Positions 26,896 through 36,190 are shown, counted from the stretch's first letter. The stretch is DNA of 64,000 bases from Amycolatopsis vastitatis (GCF_002234595.1 NZ_NMUL01000049.1:1-64000); one strand, 5' to 3'. The notes: generated from the letters alone by a model not told the origin. Program-made: numbers and translations.

Positions 26896-27093
26896 TCAGG
26901 CGCCCGGGGTGATGAGAACGGGGAAGTTACGGTCGACGACGCAGAGGGCCGTGGCGGCCCACATCGCGAGCGAGCTGCCCACGCACCTGACCCTCGGGGT
27001 GGATTCCGTCTGGGCGGAAGCTGTTCCGGTCGCCCCGAGGAGAACTCCGGTCGTCAACACCAAGGCACCGATCGTGGCAGTGATGCGTCGCAT
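26896..27093 (-). CDS. Small secreted peptide
   Basis: The 65-residue product begins MRRITATIGALVLTTGVLL and has a typical Sec signal with cleavage near TASA-Q. The mature peptide of about 37 residues contains two cysteines (RCVGSS and ALCVVD) that could form a disulfide. AGGAG lies 8 bases before the ATG. No family is recognised. It sits alone among gene fragments; good translation signals and an intact signal peptide support a real gene. Confidence 0.65.
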   Translation of the reverse strand: MRRITATIGALVLTTGVLLGATGTASAQTESTPRVRCVGSSLAMWAATALCVVDRNFPVLITPGA

Positions 27094-27240
27094 GGCGATA
27101 CTCCTGTCCTAGAGCCGGTTTCCGTTGTGCTCGTGCCTTCGGGGAGTGCCCCGGAACCGGTGTGGCGGAACGGATCCGCGGCCCATGGCACCGTCTTGGG
27201 TGACACCCACTGGAGCCTCACCAGTCACCGGAAGGCCCGC

Positions 27241-27528
27241 TCAGCCGGGCGTCTTCCAGAAGCGCTGCATCGCCTCGGCGGCGGGCCCGGGGTTCTGGAC
27301 CGACCACCAGTGCCGGACGTCCTCCGTGACCTCGGTGCCGGCCTGCCGGGCGACCCACCGCTGGATCGCCAAGGCCGCGATCACCGGGGTGGCGCCCATC
27401 CTTTGACTACCCTGTGCATCAATAGATGAACACTGAGTACGCGATGTGCGGGGCATGACTACTTGCTCGGCACTGCGTAGGGAGTCCTCGTCCTCAAGCT
27501 GGCTCTGTTCGGCGAACAGCCGGGACAC
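27241..27528 (-). CDS. Hypothetical short protein, possibly a C-terminal relic
   Basis: The second half (ATPVIAALAIQRWVARQAG, EVTEDVRHWWSVQNPG) has amphipathic, protein-like composition, while the first 45 residues look random. I do not recognise it. It may be the C-terminal part of a broken gene rather than a complete one. Confidence 0.3.
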   Translation of the reverse strand: MSRLFAEQSQLEDEDSLRSAEQVVMPRTSRTQCSSIDAQGSQRMGATPVIAALAIQRWVARQAGTEVTEDVRHWWSVQNPGPAAEAMQRFWKTPG

Positions 27529-27631
27529 AGTGGACGTACTCGTCTGATCGTCGCTGGGGCGGCAGGGTAGGCGTCACGGCGTTGCGGGCACGGTCAACGG
27601 CGCCACCGACGACCTCCGGGCGGCGCAAACG

Positions 27632-28372
27632 GTGCAGCAGGCCGCGACCGGCGTGGACCTGCGGCACCCGGTCCAGGCCCTCAACACGGTGCTGCCCGCC
27701 ACCCAGCAGCGTCCCGCCCCGGTCACCGACGCACCTGCCCCTGCGGTGCTGCACACGGTGCCGATGCACCTGCTCCAGCACGATCCGGCGCCGAGCGCCG
27801 AGGTCTCCGGCGACCTGCCGGAACAAAACCTCAACGCGCCGCTGGGCAGTGAGCTGGATGCAACCGACCTGCCCGTCCTGCCGGCCACCGTGCCGCTGAC
27901 GGCGACGCCGGACACAGTGCCGGACCGGGCCACGATCACGCCGGTCGACGGCCCGCTGCCGGTGCTGCCGCTGCACGGAACCGTCTCCACCCAGCCCCTG
28001 AACCTCGATGCGGGCACCCGGGTCACCGGCCTGCACACCTCCACCGCCCCGACCGGCGCGGTTCAGCCGGCAGCGCCGGTCCAGCCGCCCGCGACGCCGG
28101 CCTCCGACCGGCGTGCGGACACGCCCGCGGCGGGGCTGCCGCTGCTGGGTGGGCTGCTGCCGAGCACCAACGGCCTTCTCCCGACGCGGTCGCCGGCGCT
28201 GAACGGGGTGTCCGACGTGACTCAGCTGGTCTCGCTCACCGGGCTGACCCAGCTCGCCGGGAGCACACCGCTGACCCACGGCGGGCGCTACAACACCGGT
28301 GCGGTCGCCGCACCCCTGACCCAGCACGGTCCGGGGACCCTCGAGTCGGCGACCACACTCCTGGGCAAGTAG
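27632..28372 (+). CDS. Low-complexity Pro/Leu/Thr-rich protein, probably 5'-truncated
   Basis: The 246-residue frame is rich in proline, leucine, threonine and alanine with repeated LPV/LPL and PAPV elements (VLPATVPLTATP, GLPLLGGLLPSTNGLLP), resembling actinomycete wall-associated or GLPLLGGLL-type secreted proteins. GTG 27632 is the only candidate start; the frame is open back to 27548 with similar composition and no signal peptide, so the true N-terminus is probably lost. A clean terminator hairpin 18 bases downstream supports a former real gene. Confidence 0.5.
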   Translation: MQQAATGVDLRHPVQALNTVLPATQQRPAPVTDAPAPAVLHTVPMHLLQHDPAPSAEVSGDLPEQNLNAPLGSELDATDLPVLPATVPLTATPDTVPDRATITPVDGPLPVLPLHGTVSTQPLNLDAGTRVTGLHTSTAPTGAVQPAAPVQPPATPASDRRADTPAAGLPLLGGLLPSTNGLLPTRSPALNGVSDVTQLVSLTGLTQLAGSTPLTHGGRYNTGAVAAPLTQHGPGTLESATTLLGK

Positions 28373-28389
28373 CAGCACAGCTCACCCAC

Positions 28390-28426
28390 GTTCAGGGCCG
28401 AAAGCACGCACGCTCTGGCCCTGAAC
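28390..28426. terminator. Hairpin after the low-complexity gene
   Basis: GTTCAGGGCC (28390-28399) and GGCCCTGAAC (28417-28426) form a perfect 10-bp stem with a 17-base loop, 18 bases after the stop at 28372. Confidence 0.7.
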
Positions 28427-28453
28427 TCTGCCTATCGCAGAACAGCGCCTTGC

Positions 28454-28477
28454 ACCTACTCGCCGCGGCGAGTAGGT
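28454..28477. promoter_or_regulatory. 24-bp perfect palindrome, probable operator
   Basis: The half-site ACCTACTCGCCG is followed directly by its exact reverse complement CGGCGAGTAGGT. With no loop it is more like a dimeric-repressor operator than a terminator. Fragments of a MarR-like and a TetR-like regulator lie within 450 bases, so it may be an orphaned operator. Confidence 0.6.
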
Positions 28478-28529
28478 AGTTCCTCGGCTGAGCTGGCGCG
28501 GCGCGCCTATGTCACGCCCCAGGTCATTC

Positions 28530-28623
28530 GTCGCTCGCGGGTGAGCTCGAAAGCCGCGGTCTGGTGACGATCCGCCCGAGCCCGGTCAACCGGCGCGTCC
28601 TCGACGCCCGACGGCGACAACGC
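28530..28623 (+). pseudogene. MarR-like regulator wing relic
   Basis: One frame reads LESRGLVTIRPSPVNRRV, the wing and following strand of a MarR-type winged helix, then stops. Nothing before or after belongs to the family. Confidence 0.4.
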
Positions 28624-28640
28624 CTGACGGTGGTGCTGTC

Positions 28641-28877
28641 TTAACGCACGGTGCGTGTCGATTGCGGACCGGCGCCGAAGAGCCGGTCGAGGTGCCGTCG
28701 CAGCACCGCTTCGGCTTCCTCGACCGTGCGTTGTCGGATCAGGATGCTGGTGCCGAGGCCGTGGTTGAGCGCCAGCAGGTGCGCCACCTCGGTGGCGACA
28801 TCCGTACCCGGGACAAGGTGGCCGTCAGCCGCCGCGCGCGTCAACGCGTCGAAGAGCTGCCGTTCAAGGTCGTCCAC
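28641..28877 (-). pseudogene. TetR-family regulator C-terminal relic
   Basis: The 78 residues (LERQLFDALTRAAADGHLVP, VATEVAHLLALNHGLGTSIL, AEAVLRRHLDRLF) match the ligand-binding C-terminal half of TetR proteins. The DNA-binding N-terminus is absent, so the regulator cannot work. Confidence 0.65.
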
Positions 28878-29446
28878 GCCGGAGATTACTGGCCGGCCTC
28901 GTCGAAGCCGAGCGCCAGCTGGACCGAGGGCGGCGTGACATGACGACCGAGATGTCGAGCATCACCGTGTGTCGGCCCCACCAGTCACCGAGCCGGCGGT
29001 CGACCTGTCCATCCTCGGACTGCTGCTTGACATCAACGTCGGCCAGCACGCCGACTGCCGATCTTCGCCAGCCTCGCCACCCTGGCACCCAACGTGGCCG
29101 ACCCCATTGGTCGTGGTGTTGGTCAGTGGACCGCACGAGGCAGGAAGGCAAAGCGCACCGCGCGGTGCACCAGAGACCAAGCCCAGGCGCACGACTCGGG
29201 TGAGCAAGCCAAGGACGACGTCGGATCCGACGACAGCGCTGCTGCCGTGACGCCGGCAACATGATCACGGAGGGCGACCATCCGCCGCTGCGGTCACCAT
29301 GCACCTTCTTCGTCTTGGTTGATCGTCGGATGGGGCAACACGGCGTTGTACCGGATTTCTTGGGGTGTGGTGTCGATCCGGGTGCGGTCCGTTCGTGGTG
29401 AGGCGAGGATGCGGGATAGGCCCGCCGAGCACGAGGAGAAGGCATT
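28878..29446. other. Intergenic stretch before the YCII-ECF pair
   Basis: No supported gene. The last 180 bases should hold the promoter of the YCII-sigma factor pair; GAGGAGAAGG at 29431-29440 is its ribosome binding site. Confidence 0.4.
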
Positions 29447-29818
29447 ATGACGCGTTACTTGTTGTCTGTGCACAGCCGCGAGGGCGAGGTTCGCGAGCCG
29501 ATGACGGAGGAGCAGATGCGCCAGTCACATGCGCGTCTCGGCGAGATTGAGCGGGAGATGGCCACGGCGGGTGCCTGGGTGTTCTCCGGCCGTTTGCACG
29601 AGCCGGACACGGCCACCGTCGTGCGCGAGTCCGGCGGGGAACTGCTGACGACCGACGGCCCGTTCGCGGAGTCCAAGGACCATCTCGGTGGCTTTTATGT
29701 TATCGAGGCCGCCGATCTCGACGCCGCACTCGGCTGGGCGGCCAAGGTCACCGGCTGCATCAAGGTGCCGATCGAGGTCCGCCCGTTCGCCGCCTTCGCC
29801 GAGGAGCCGATGGCTTGA
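29447..29818 (+). CDS. YCII/DGPF-domain protein linked to an ECF sigma factor
   Basis: The 123-residue single-domain protein contains the DGPF motif (TTDGPFAESKDHLGGFYVIEA). Genes of this family are regularly paired with ECF42-type sigma factors, as here, where they overlap at TTGA (29815-29818). The protein may modulate or be controlled by the sigma factor; the molecular role is not settled. GAGGAGAAGG lies before ATG 29447. Confidence 0.88.
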   Translation: MTRYLLSVHSREGEVREPMTEEQMRQSHARLGEIEREMATAGAWVFSGRLHEPDTATVVRESGGELLTTDGPFAESKDHLGGFYVIEAADLDAALGWAAKVTGCIKVPIEVRPFAAFAEEPMA

Positions 29819-31011
29819 CCGGCGTGGTCGACGAGGCAGCGGTCGGCCGGATCTTCCGCGAAGAGTCCGGCCGGTCCGTGGCCGCCGTCATCGGCTTCTG
29901 CGGTGACATCGACCTGGCCGAGGACGCCGTGCAGGAAGCGTTCGCCCTTGCCCTGCGCAAGTGGCCGCAGGACGGTCTGCCACCTAACCCTGGTGGCTGG
30001 ATCACCACCACTGCCCGCAACCGTGCCCTCGACCGGCTGCGTCGCGACGCGCGAGGACGGGAACTGCTCGGCGAGATGGCCGTGCTCGCGACTGAGGACG
30101 ACCTCGGGGAGGTGGACGTCGTGCCGGACGAGCGGCTGCGGCTCATCTTCACCTGCTGCCACCCGGCCCTGTCCCCCGAGGCGCGGGTCGCGCTCACTCT
30201 CCGTCTGCTGGGCGGCCTGTCGACCACGGACGTCGCCCGCGCGTTCCTGGTGACCGAGGACGCCATGGCGCAGCGCGTGGTCCGTGCCAAACGCAAGATC
30301 AAGGCCGCCCGGATCCCGTACCGGGTGCCGGCGGCGGAGGAACTGCCCAGTCGGCTGCGGTCCGTGCTGGCCGTCATCTACCTCGTCTACACCACGGGAC
30401 TCACCCGGCCCGGCCTCTGCGCGGAGGCGATCCGGCTGGCGCGGATCCTGGTCGGGCTCATGCCCGACGAACCCGAGGTCGCCGGGCTGCTCGCCTTGGT
30501 GCTGCTGGTCGAGTCGCGGCGCGCGACCCGGATACGACCGGACGGCTCGCTGGTGCTGCTCGGCGAGCAGGACCGCAGATGCTGGGATCGCGCCCTGATC
30601 GAGGAGGGGCAGGCGATCGTCCGCCGATGCCTGCTCCGCAACCACCCCGGCCCTTACCAGATCCAGGCGGCTATCAACGCCGTGCACGCCGATGCCGCGA
30701 CCGCCGCGCAGACCGACTGGCGGCAGATCCTCGCCCTCTACGACCAGTTATTTGCCATCGCGCCCACCTCGGTCGTGGCGCTCAACCGCGCCATCGCCGT
30801 CGCCGAGGTCCACGGTTCGGCCGCCGCACTCGCCCTCGTGGACGAGCTGGATCTCGACCACTACTACGCCTTCCACGCCACCCGAGCCGACCTGCTGCGC
30901 CGGCTGGGTCGCGACGACGACGCGCACGCCGCCTACCAGCGAGCGGCCACCCTGGCACCCGCGGACGCGGAACGCGACTTTCTCGGCCGCGGCGGCCGAG
31001 GAGCCCGCTGA
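29815..31011 (+). CDS. ECF-type RNA polymerase sigma factor with C-terminal extension (ECF42-like)
   Basis: The 398-residue product has sigma-2 (about 10-75: DLAEDAVQEAFALALRKWP) and sigma-4 (about 110-170: LLGGLSTTDVARAFLVTEDAMAQRVVRAK) regions, then a tetratricopeptide-like helical extension of about 220 residues (LALYDQLFAIAPTSVVALNRAIAVAEVHG). That architecture and the DGPF partner mark the ECF42 group, which works without an anti-sigma factor. It starts at TTG 29815 inside the YCII gene. Its targets are unknown; the pair is one of the few intact units in this region. Confidence 0.9.
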   Translation: MTGVVDEAAVGRIFREESGRSVAAVIGFCGDIDLAEDAVQEAFALALRKWPQDGLPPNPGGWITTTARNRALDRLRRDARGRELLGEMAVLATEDDLGEVDVVPDERLRLIFTCCHPALSPEARVALTLRLLGGLSTTDVARAFLVTEDAMAQRVVRAKRKIKAARIPYRVPAAEELPSRLRSVLAVIYLVYTTGLTRPGLCAEAIRLARILVGLMPDEPEVAGLLALVLLVESRRATRIRPDGSLVLLGEQDRRCWDRALIEEGQAIVRRCLLRNHPGPYQIQAAINAVHADAATAAQTDWRQILALYDQLFAIAPTSVVALNRAIAVAEVHGSAAALALVDELDLDHYYAFHATRADLLRRLGRDDDAHAAYQRAATLAPADAERDFLGRGGRGAR

Positions 31012-31050
31012 ACCCCCCTTGGACTCGGGGCAGCTCAGCGGATTCGTTGG

Positions 31051-31325
31051 TCAGTCCCCTGGTGAAGGGGTAGTTCGTTCCAGTAGTACCTTCAGGGGCG
31101 CCAGGTCTTTGCGATTCGCACGCCGCATCGCCGCGGTCATCAGTGGCGCGCTGATCGCCGAGAAGCCTTTCGGTTCGCCCCGGTTGCGCAATGTCATGTG
31201 AGGGCCGGTGTTTCCGTGTACGGCGAAGGTGTAGGTCGTCTCCATCGGGAACGGGCCCTGGGCGGTGCGAATGGTCAGCCGTTCGCCGGGGACCAGGTCG
31301 ACGATCTCGTAGGTGTAGACCAGTC
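31051..31325 (-). pseudogene. SRPBCC-family protein, C-terminal relic
   Basis: The frame reads LVYTYEIVDLVPGERLTIRT, FPMETTYTFAV, HMTLRNRGEPKGFSAISAPL and ends at TGA 31051. This is the C-terminal half of a polyketide-cyclase/START-like protein. Upstream of about 31325 the homology switches to a quinone reductase fragment. Confidence 0.6.
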
Positions 31326-31349
31326 GGCGTGCCAGGAACCGCGCGACGA

Positions 31350-31460
31350 ACGCCCGCCAGGTACGGCGGCTGCGGGCCGCCGGCGAACGTGCCGCGCGCC
31401 TGCGAGAGGTCGACGAAGTTGACGCCGGCAGCGGTAACCCGGAGCAGGACCTCGCCCGGG
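31350..31460 (-). pseudogene. Zinc-type quinone oxidoreductase N-terminal relic
   Basis: Read leftwards the bases give PGEVLLRVTAAGVNFVDLSQ and then ARGTFAGGPQPPYLAG, a signature of the N-terminal GroES-like fold of NADPH:quinone reductases in the MDR family. Only about 37 residues remain, abutting the SRPBCC relic. Confidence 0.6.
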
Positions 31461-31560
31461 CCGGTTCCTGCTGCTGTGCAAGCGCGCGACCGCCACGGTC
31501 ATCTCGGTCGACCCGGCCTGCTGCACCGGCCTTCCGCACGCCGCCGACGCTGTCATCGGG

Positions 31561-31731
31561 ATGCTGGCGCCCCGCCCCTGCTGCCCGGACAACCTGCCCG
31601 AGGACGTCACCGTCCGCCCGCTGCGCCGTGGTGACTGGGAAGCGGTCCGCCGGATCTACGGCCAGGGCATGGCCACCGGCATCGCCACCTTCGAAACCGA
31701 GGTCCCCAGCCGCGAGGACTTGCACGCGTAG
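31561..31731 (+). pseudogene. GNAT acetyltransferase N-terminal relic
   Basis: The frame reads VTVRPLRRGDWEAVRRIYGQ and TGIATFETEVPS, the start of a phosphinothricin/methionine-sulfoximine type N-acetyltransferase, then meets TAG at 31729-31731. The residues after the stop (WLHRWVAE) continue weakly in frame, so a nonsense mutation plus truncation is likely. Confidence 0.6.
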
Positions 31732-31904
31732 TGGCTGCATCGTTGGGTCGCCGAGTTCGCGGGTTCGCCTCGGATGCATCGTCGCCATGAGCATGGACCG
31801 GTAGGTGATCCAGAGTCCGTGTGCGGAGGCGAGATGGACGGCGAGACGCGGCCCGTGTTAAGCGACGTTGACGAAGGCGTTGTGCTGTGGTCTCGGCATG
31901 ACGG

Positions 31905-32417
31905 CTAACCACCCACGGCGGCCACGTAGTCGTCTCGCAGTTCGATCGCGCGTTCCCATGAGGACCAGGTGATCTCTTTGCCGTCGAGCCGCGCTTCGAC
32001 CACTTCGAGCGCGGCCTGCCAGCCCGCGCCGAGGTCGGGGGCCTGCTTGCGGCTGTCGAAGGTGTAGGTGAAGAGCAGCCGGCAGCCGCCGTGGCCGTCG
32101 TCGCTCAGCTCCCAGCGGAGGACTTCGCCGCTCCACGTGTACTCGAGCAAGCGCGGCGGCTCGACGACGGTCATTTGGCCTTTGGTGACGGTGTCGGTGC
32201 CGTCTTCGAGGCCGAGGCGCTTCTTCGCCTCGTCGGTCATGTCGAACTTGATTTCCGCACCGGGAGTCAAGTCGAACGTGACGGCGGCGGGGAACCAGGC
32301 CAACAGTTCGTCCCGCTCGGTGAGCGTGCGCCAGACCCGCGCGGGCGGGTGGGCGAGGGTGCGCTCGAAGCGCAGCGCCAGGCGGTCGTCCTCGGTGGAG
32401 TTCACGGTGCCAAACAC
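31905..32417 (-). CDS. SRPBCC/AHSA1-domain protein
   Basis: The 170-residue product starts at GTG 32417 with AAGGGAG upstream; the open frame continues to 32843 but that part is unconvincing. The AHSA1-type START fold is seen in FERTLAHPPARVWRTLTE, WFPAAVTFDL and PPRLLEYTWSGEVLRWEL. Such proteins bind small hydrophobic ligands or act with toxin-antitoxin-like or stress systems; no specific role can be given. It is one of the intact genes in the graveyard region. The AT-rich 32470-32525 stretch upstream probably holds its promoter. Confidence 0.75.
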   Translation of the reverse strand: MFGTVNSTEDDRLALRFERTLAHPPARVWRTLTERDELLAWFPAAVTFDLTPGAEIKFDMTDEAKKRLGLEDGTDTVTKGQMTVVEPPRLLEYTWSGEVLRWELSDDGHGGCRLLFTYTFDSRKQAPDLGAGWQAALEVVEARLDGKEITWSSWERAIELRDDYVAAVGG

Positions 32418-32730
32418 GAGCAGGCTCCCTTCGAGTGGACGGCATCCGGCATGGCCGGTCGGGCGGGGCGCAACCGGAGTATAACAGCAAGGGAATATAG
32501 CTGTCACGGCATATAATGTGATTCTTCGCTCCGCCTGAAATCCATCCGTGGGACGGCGCCGGGCGCCCGGCGCCAGTGACTGAAAGTAACGGTTCCGAGC
32601 GTCGAACCGTGGCCACCGTCCAATGTTCGGGTCGCCGGTGTGCGCGAACCGGGTCCGGTACTCGATCATCTGGCCCGACGGCCGCCGCTGGGCGCCATCG
32701 AGCGGGTCGTTGTACGTGATCGCGAAGAGG

Positions 32731-32874
32731 GACAGCAGCTCCACCGTCGCCGCCCTCGACGCGATCACCACCAAGTACGCCGGCCGCGGTAAGACCGTGG
32801 AGATCGTCGGGCTCAACGCCGACAGCGCGCGCCGGCCCGGCAAGCTCTCCGGAGAACTCGCCGGCAGTCACTGA
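32731..32874 (+). pseudogene. SulP anion transporter STAS-domain relic
   Basis: The frame reads TVAALDAITTKYAGRGKTVE then IVGLNADSARRPGKLSGELAG, the C-terminal STAS domain of SulP-type transporters. The membrane part is absent. Confidence 0.6.
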
Positions 32875-32967
32875 CCGGCGGGCGGCGGGTCGAGATGGGC
32901 ACGCAGCATCCGCTCGGCGGTGCCCACCCGCAAGCTGTCCGATGAGGACACTTGTGCCGACGCTTAG

Positions 32968-33661
32968 TCAGTTCAGAAGCCGCGGGCGCGGACCAGGCGT
33001 CCCCTTTTGCTCTTCGGTCATCCACCCGGTGTCGGTCGGGCCCGGGTTGATCGCGTTGCACGTCACTCCCAGATGGGCGAACTCGGCCGCGGTGGCCAGG
33101 GTGATCCGGTCCATTGCCCCTTTGCTCGCCCCATAGGGCAGGTTGCCGGCGGTGTGGTCGCTGGTCAGGCTGACGATCCGCCCGCTTCCGTGCTGCCCGC
33201 GGAATCGCCGCCCATACTCCCGGATCAGCAGCCACGTCGCCCGCGCATTGACCGCGAAATGCAGGTCGAAGCTCTCCACCGTGGTGTCCAGAAGACCGGA
33301 GTCAACCGACTCGCAATGGCAGAGCACCAGCGCCGTGACGTTTCCCAGTTCGCACTCGACGCTGTCGAAGAGCTGGGCCGGCACAGCAGAATCGCTCAGA
33401 TCCGCCTCGACGGCAGGTGTTCTCGCGCCAAGGGCCGCCACCTGCTTCTGCAACTCTTCGGGCGCCCCCGGCTCCACACCCCACGGCATCCGCGCGTCAT
33501 ATGGGGCCAGTACGTGAAGGCCACGTCCCAGCCGGCCTGGGCGAGATCCAGTACCACCGACGCCGCGATCCCCGCCGACCGTCCGGCCCCCGTCACCAAA
33601 GCAAGCGGACGCCCCACCGCGGCCACGTCCTGCTGACTTCCCACGCGCGTCTCGCCGCTCA
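32968..33661 (-). pseudogene. Short-chain dehydrogenase, frameshifted and C-terminally truncated
   Basis: The N-terminus starts at 33661 (GRPLALVTGAGRSAGIA: Rossmann TGxxxGIG-like site), runs to FTYW, and continues after a one-base shift near 33510 as APYDARMPWG. The catalytic tetrad region is intact (IVSLTSDHTAGNLPYGASKGA with Ser, Tyr, Lys). After TGWMTEEQKG the sequence degenerates and stops at 32968, about 30-40 residues early. Two lesions make an active enzyme unlikely. Confidence 0.75.
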
Positions 33662-33970
33662 TGATCCACATCCTGGCGGGCCGGCGCTCCCACCGCATCC
33701 GATTTCCTGCGTCATCCAACCGCGGCACGCCATCGGCGGCGAGCGGTCGTGGGTCTGATGACTGACCCGGCACCGAAAGGCTGACCGGGGACAAGAGCAT
33801 GTCAGGAAACCGGCGACCGGGTCCAGACACCAGGGGCGGTGCGTCGGGAGACCCGCGCGATACGGCGAAAGCCGAATTGCCTGAAGCACAATCTCCGGAA
33901 GGTGCCCGCCCGTCGGAAAGATGCCTGTCACCGACGCCGTGTACCGGGCCGGTCCCGTCCGCCGGCCGGC

Positions 33971-34073
33971 CTGGCGGCCAAGATCCACGACAACCGGTTC
34001 CTGCGGCTACTGCGGAACGTGCTGAAAGCCGGATACCTGGAGCAGTGGACATGGAACGCCACCCTGTCGGGTA
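33971..34073 (+). pseudogene. Group II intron reverse transcriptase fragment
   Basis: The frame reads AAKIHDNRFLRLLRNVLKAG and YLEQWTWNATLSG, the stretch just before the TPQGG active-site block of group II intron RTs, and then breaks off. A second maturase fragment lies at 36352-36656. Confidence 0.7.
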
Positions 34074-34086
34074 CAGGCTTCCCGGA

Positions 34087-34701
34087 TCAGCAGCCGTCGA
34101 GGAGGTGGCTCATCCTTGCGACGTCCGGCCAGGCCATACGCAGCCCGCTGGGGGTGCCGTTGAGCCGGGCCGGGTCTCCGCCGGGCGGCGACACCGGCGC
34201 CGTCTCCACGCACGTAGCTCCGCAGTCGCGGTAGAACTGCTGCGCGGCGGTGTTCTGCTGCAACACCCACAGATACATCCCGTTGCCGCTCGCTCGCTCG
34301 CTGACGGCTCGGGCGGCGCGTCCCAGAAGCTGGGTACCGATGCCCGTCCGGCGCTGGTCGTGTACGACGTGCAGGTTGTCGACGAAGCTACCCCACACCG
34401 GGTCGTCGTCGAACACGACGTGTACGAAGCCCACAAGCCGGCCATCGCGCTCGGCGAGGACGGTCTCGCTGTTGGCCGGTGCAGCTAGCCGCGCCGACCA
34501 CACCGAGCGGCGGTCGGCCGCGACGTCGCCATCGAGGAACGAGTCGGCGTAGGCGCCCCGGTAGTGCCGACGCCAGCTGTCGGCGTGCAGCATCGCGATC
34601 TGATCGGCATCGTTCGCCGCAGCAAGTCGCCACACTGGCCCGAACCGCGATTCTTGCCCGTCGGGGCCTGTGGTTTCGCCAAAGGACGGGATCATGGGCA
34701 C
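34087..34701 (-). CDS. GNAT-family N-acetyltransferase
   Basis: The product of about 204 residues has the GNAT fold: RRHYRGAYADSFLDGD near the start, acetyl-CoA loop RRTGIGTQLLGRA and the C-terminal VLQQNTAAQQFYRDCGA. GTG 34701 has GAGGAG 4 bases upstream and ATG 34695 has it 10 bases upstream; either may be used. The substrate is unknown. The 3' end overlaps the end of the intron RT relic on the other strand, so the gene probably arrived by insertion into or beside it. Confidence 0.75.
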   Translation of the reverse strand: MPMIPSFGETTGPDGQESRFGPVWRLAAANDADQIAMLHADSWRRHYRGAYADSFLDGDVAADRRSVWSARLAAPANSETVLAERDGRLVGFVHVVFDDDPVWGSFVDNLHVVHDQRRTGIGTQLLGRAARAVSERASGNGMYLWVLQQNTAAQQFYRDCGATCVETAPVSPPGGDPARLNGTPSGLRMAWPDVARMSHLLDGC

Positions 34702-34935
34702 GCAACTCCTCTTTCCGCGGCTTGCGCACCGGGCCCGATCCTCACCCGGAGCACCCCGCCCGCGAACGGAGGGTTGCCGGCCGGCGAGCCGGGGCTTGGC
34801 GCTGGCGCTCATGACCTATGCCGGTGACGGTAGCAGCAGCGACCCGCTGGCGAAACGAACTTTTCTTCGGCATGTGCATGCATCGCGGATGCGCGATCAG
34901 CGGCAGAAGAGTGCATCCGGTTGTAGGGTGCGGAA

Positions 34936-35150
34936 ATGGCCCGGATCCGGGGACGGCTCGGCAGCGGCGAGCTGCTGGGTGTTGCGCGAGCGGCGTTCGG
35001 TGGGCGTGAACTGGTCTTGGTGGAACGGCTGCGTGGCGGGCGGAGCTGTTCCTCGACCGCGCCGTTACCCGCGGCTCCGACGGATCGAACAGGGCACCGG
35101 CGTCGACCTCGCCGATGGAGAACAACGCCTCGTCCGAGTTCCGGCTCAGC
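34936..35150 (+). pseudogene. Short fragment resembling a phosphotransferase N-terminus
   Basis: MARIRGRLGSGELLGVARAA is followed by GGRELVLVERLRGG, recalling the first strands of aminoglycoside-phosphotransferase-like kinases, then coding character is lost. The identification is weak and rests on about 35 residues. Confidence 0.3.
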
Positions 35151-35153
35151 CCA

Positions 35154-35465
35154 TCACCGTGCCCGAGTTCGCGGTGTTTCGGTTGCGCTTACGAGAAACG
35201 CACCGAGGTCGATCTCCAGGCCGGTGCGCGGGGCCCGGAACCGGACGGGCGACGCGTCGTGGTCGACGCCGTTCTCCACCTGGTTGATCAGCTCCGTCAT
35301 CAGCTGCCCCACGACCGGCGCGTTCTTGAACTGGTTGCCGCTCGTTCCGATCGCGAGGTAGAAGCCCTCGAGTTCGGTGCGGTCGTAGATCGGGGTCCAA
35401 TCGTCGGCGACGTCGTAAACGCCACCACGCCGCGCGCCCGGTGGGGCACCGCCAGGTCGGGCAAC
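35154..35465 (-). pseudogene. FAD-dependent oxidoreductase (DAO type) C-terminal relic
   Basis: The frame gives VYDVADDWTPIYDRTELEGF, AIGTSGNQFKNAPVVGQLM and APRTGLEIDLGAF, the C-terminal end of D-amino-acid/sarcosine-oxidase-like flavoproteins. It is joined in frame to an esterase fragment, so a literal reading gives a 207-residue chimera (35154-35777). Confidence 0.65.
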
Positions 35466-35489
35466 CGCCGCGCGGCCCGCGTCACCTGA

Positions 35490-35777
35490 GCCCGCTCCGA
35501 TGCTCTCGAAGAGCGTGCTGCCGGTGAGCCAGGTGTAGAGGCTGAAAAGGCCGCCGTAGGAGTAGCCGAAGAGGCCGTGCCCGCTCGTGGCTGTGCCGTA
35601 GTCGCGTTCGATCCGCGGGTGCAGTTCCGCGGTGAGGAAGCCCAGGAACGCATCGGCATGGGTTTCGTGCAATTCGGCGAAGTCCAGGTACGCCTGTTTG
35701 CCGCAGTCGAGGTTACCGTGCAACATCGATACGCCGAATACCGTCCCGTATCTTGGCGACGCCGCCTTCGACCCCAT
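35490..35777 (-). pseudogene. Putative esterase (alpha/beta hydrolase) internal relic
   Basis: The frame reads GKQAYLDFAELHETHADAFL, HPRIERDYGTAT and HGLFGYSYGGLFSLYTWLTG, where GYSYGG is the nucleophile elbow of esterase D/IroE-like alpha/beta hydrolases. The acid and histidine parts are missing; the reading frame passes directly into the FAD oxidoreductase relic. Confidence 0.6.
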
Positions 35778-36190
35778 GTTCGGCTATTTCGTAGTGTGAG
35801 TCTGAATCTGTTCGGCTGGACGGCGGTCGCGCTGCTGTGCCTTGCCGGTGCCGGCATCGGATACGGGTAGCAGGCTCGTCGACTTGCCAGGCGGGCTGGG
35901 CATCACCGGAGGTGCCTTGGCCGTATTGGCCATCCTCCTTGTGCTCGACCGCCGACGCTACGCCCGGCTCCCCGGTCATTCCGGACCCGACCGCAGACCT
36001 TCTGGGTCATCACCTCATCGGCGGAAGAGGACGTTCGAGCGGTGGTGCCGGACGTCTTTACCGGGCCAGTCCGACGATGTCGCCGCCACCGAGCGCGAGT
36101 GCCGCACTCATCGGGCGCTTGCTGTCGTCGTGGCGGACACCGTCGCGGCCGCGGTTGCGGTCAACCTGCCCATCAGCATGACCGAGCGCT
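35778..36190. other. Degenerate stretch, no supported gene
   Basis: One frame contains a hydrophobic helix (GGALAVLAILLVLDRRRYARL, read from about 35900), perhaps a membrane-protein relic. Nothing else is recognisable. Confidence 0.3.

Noticed and set aside
33396..34052. 218-codon minus-strand frame as a full gene
   Set aside because: Only the part from 33661 onward (Rossmann motif) is real, as the N-terminus of the frameshifted dehydrogenase; the preceding residues have no coding character.
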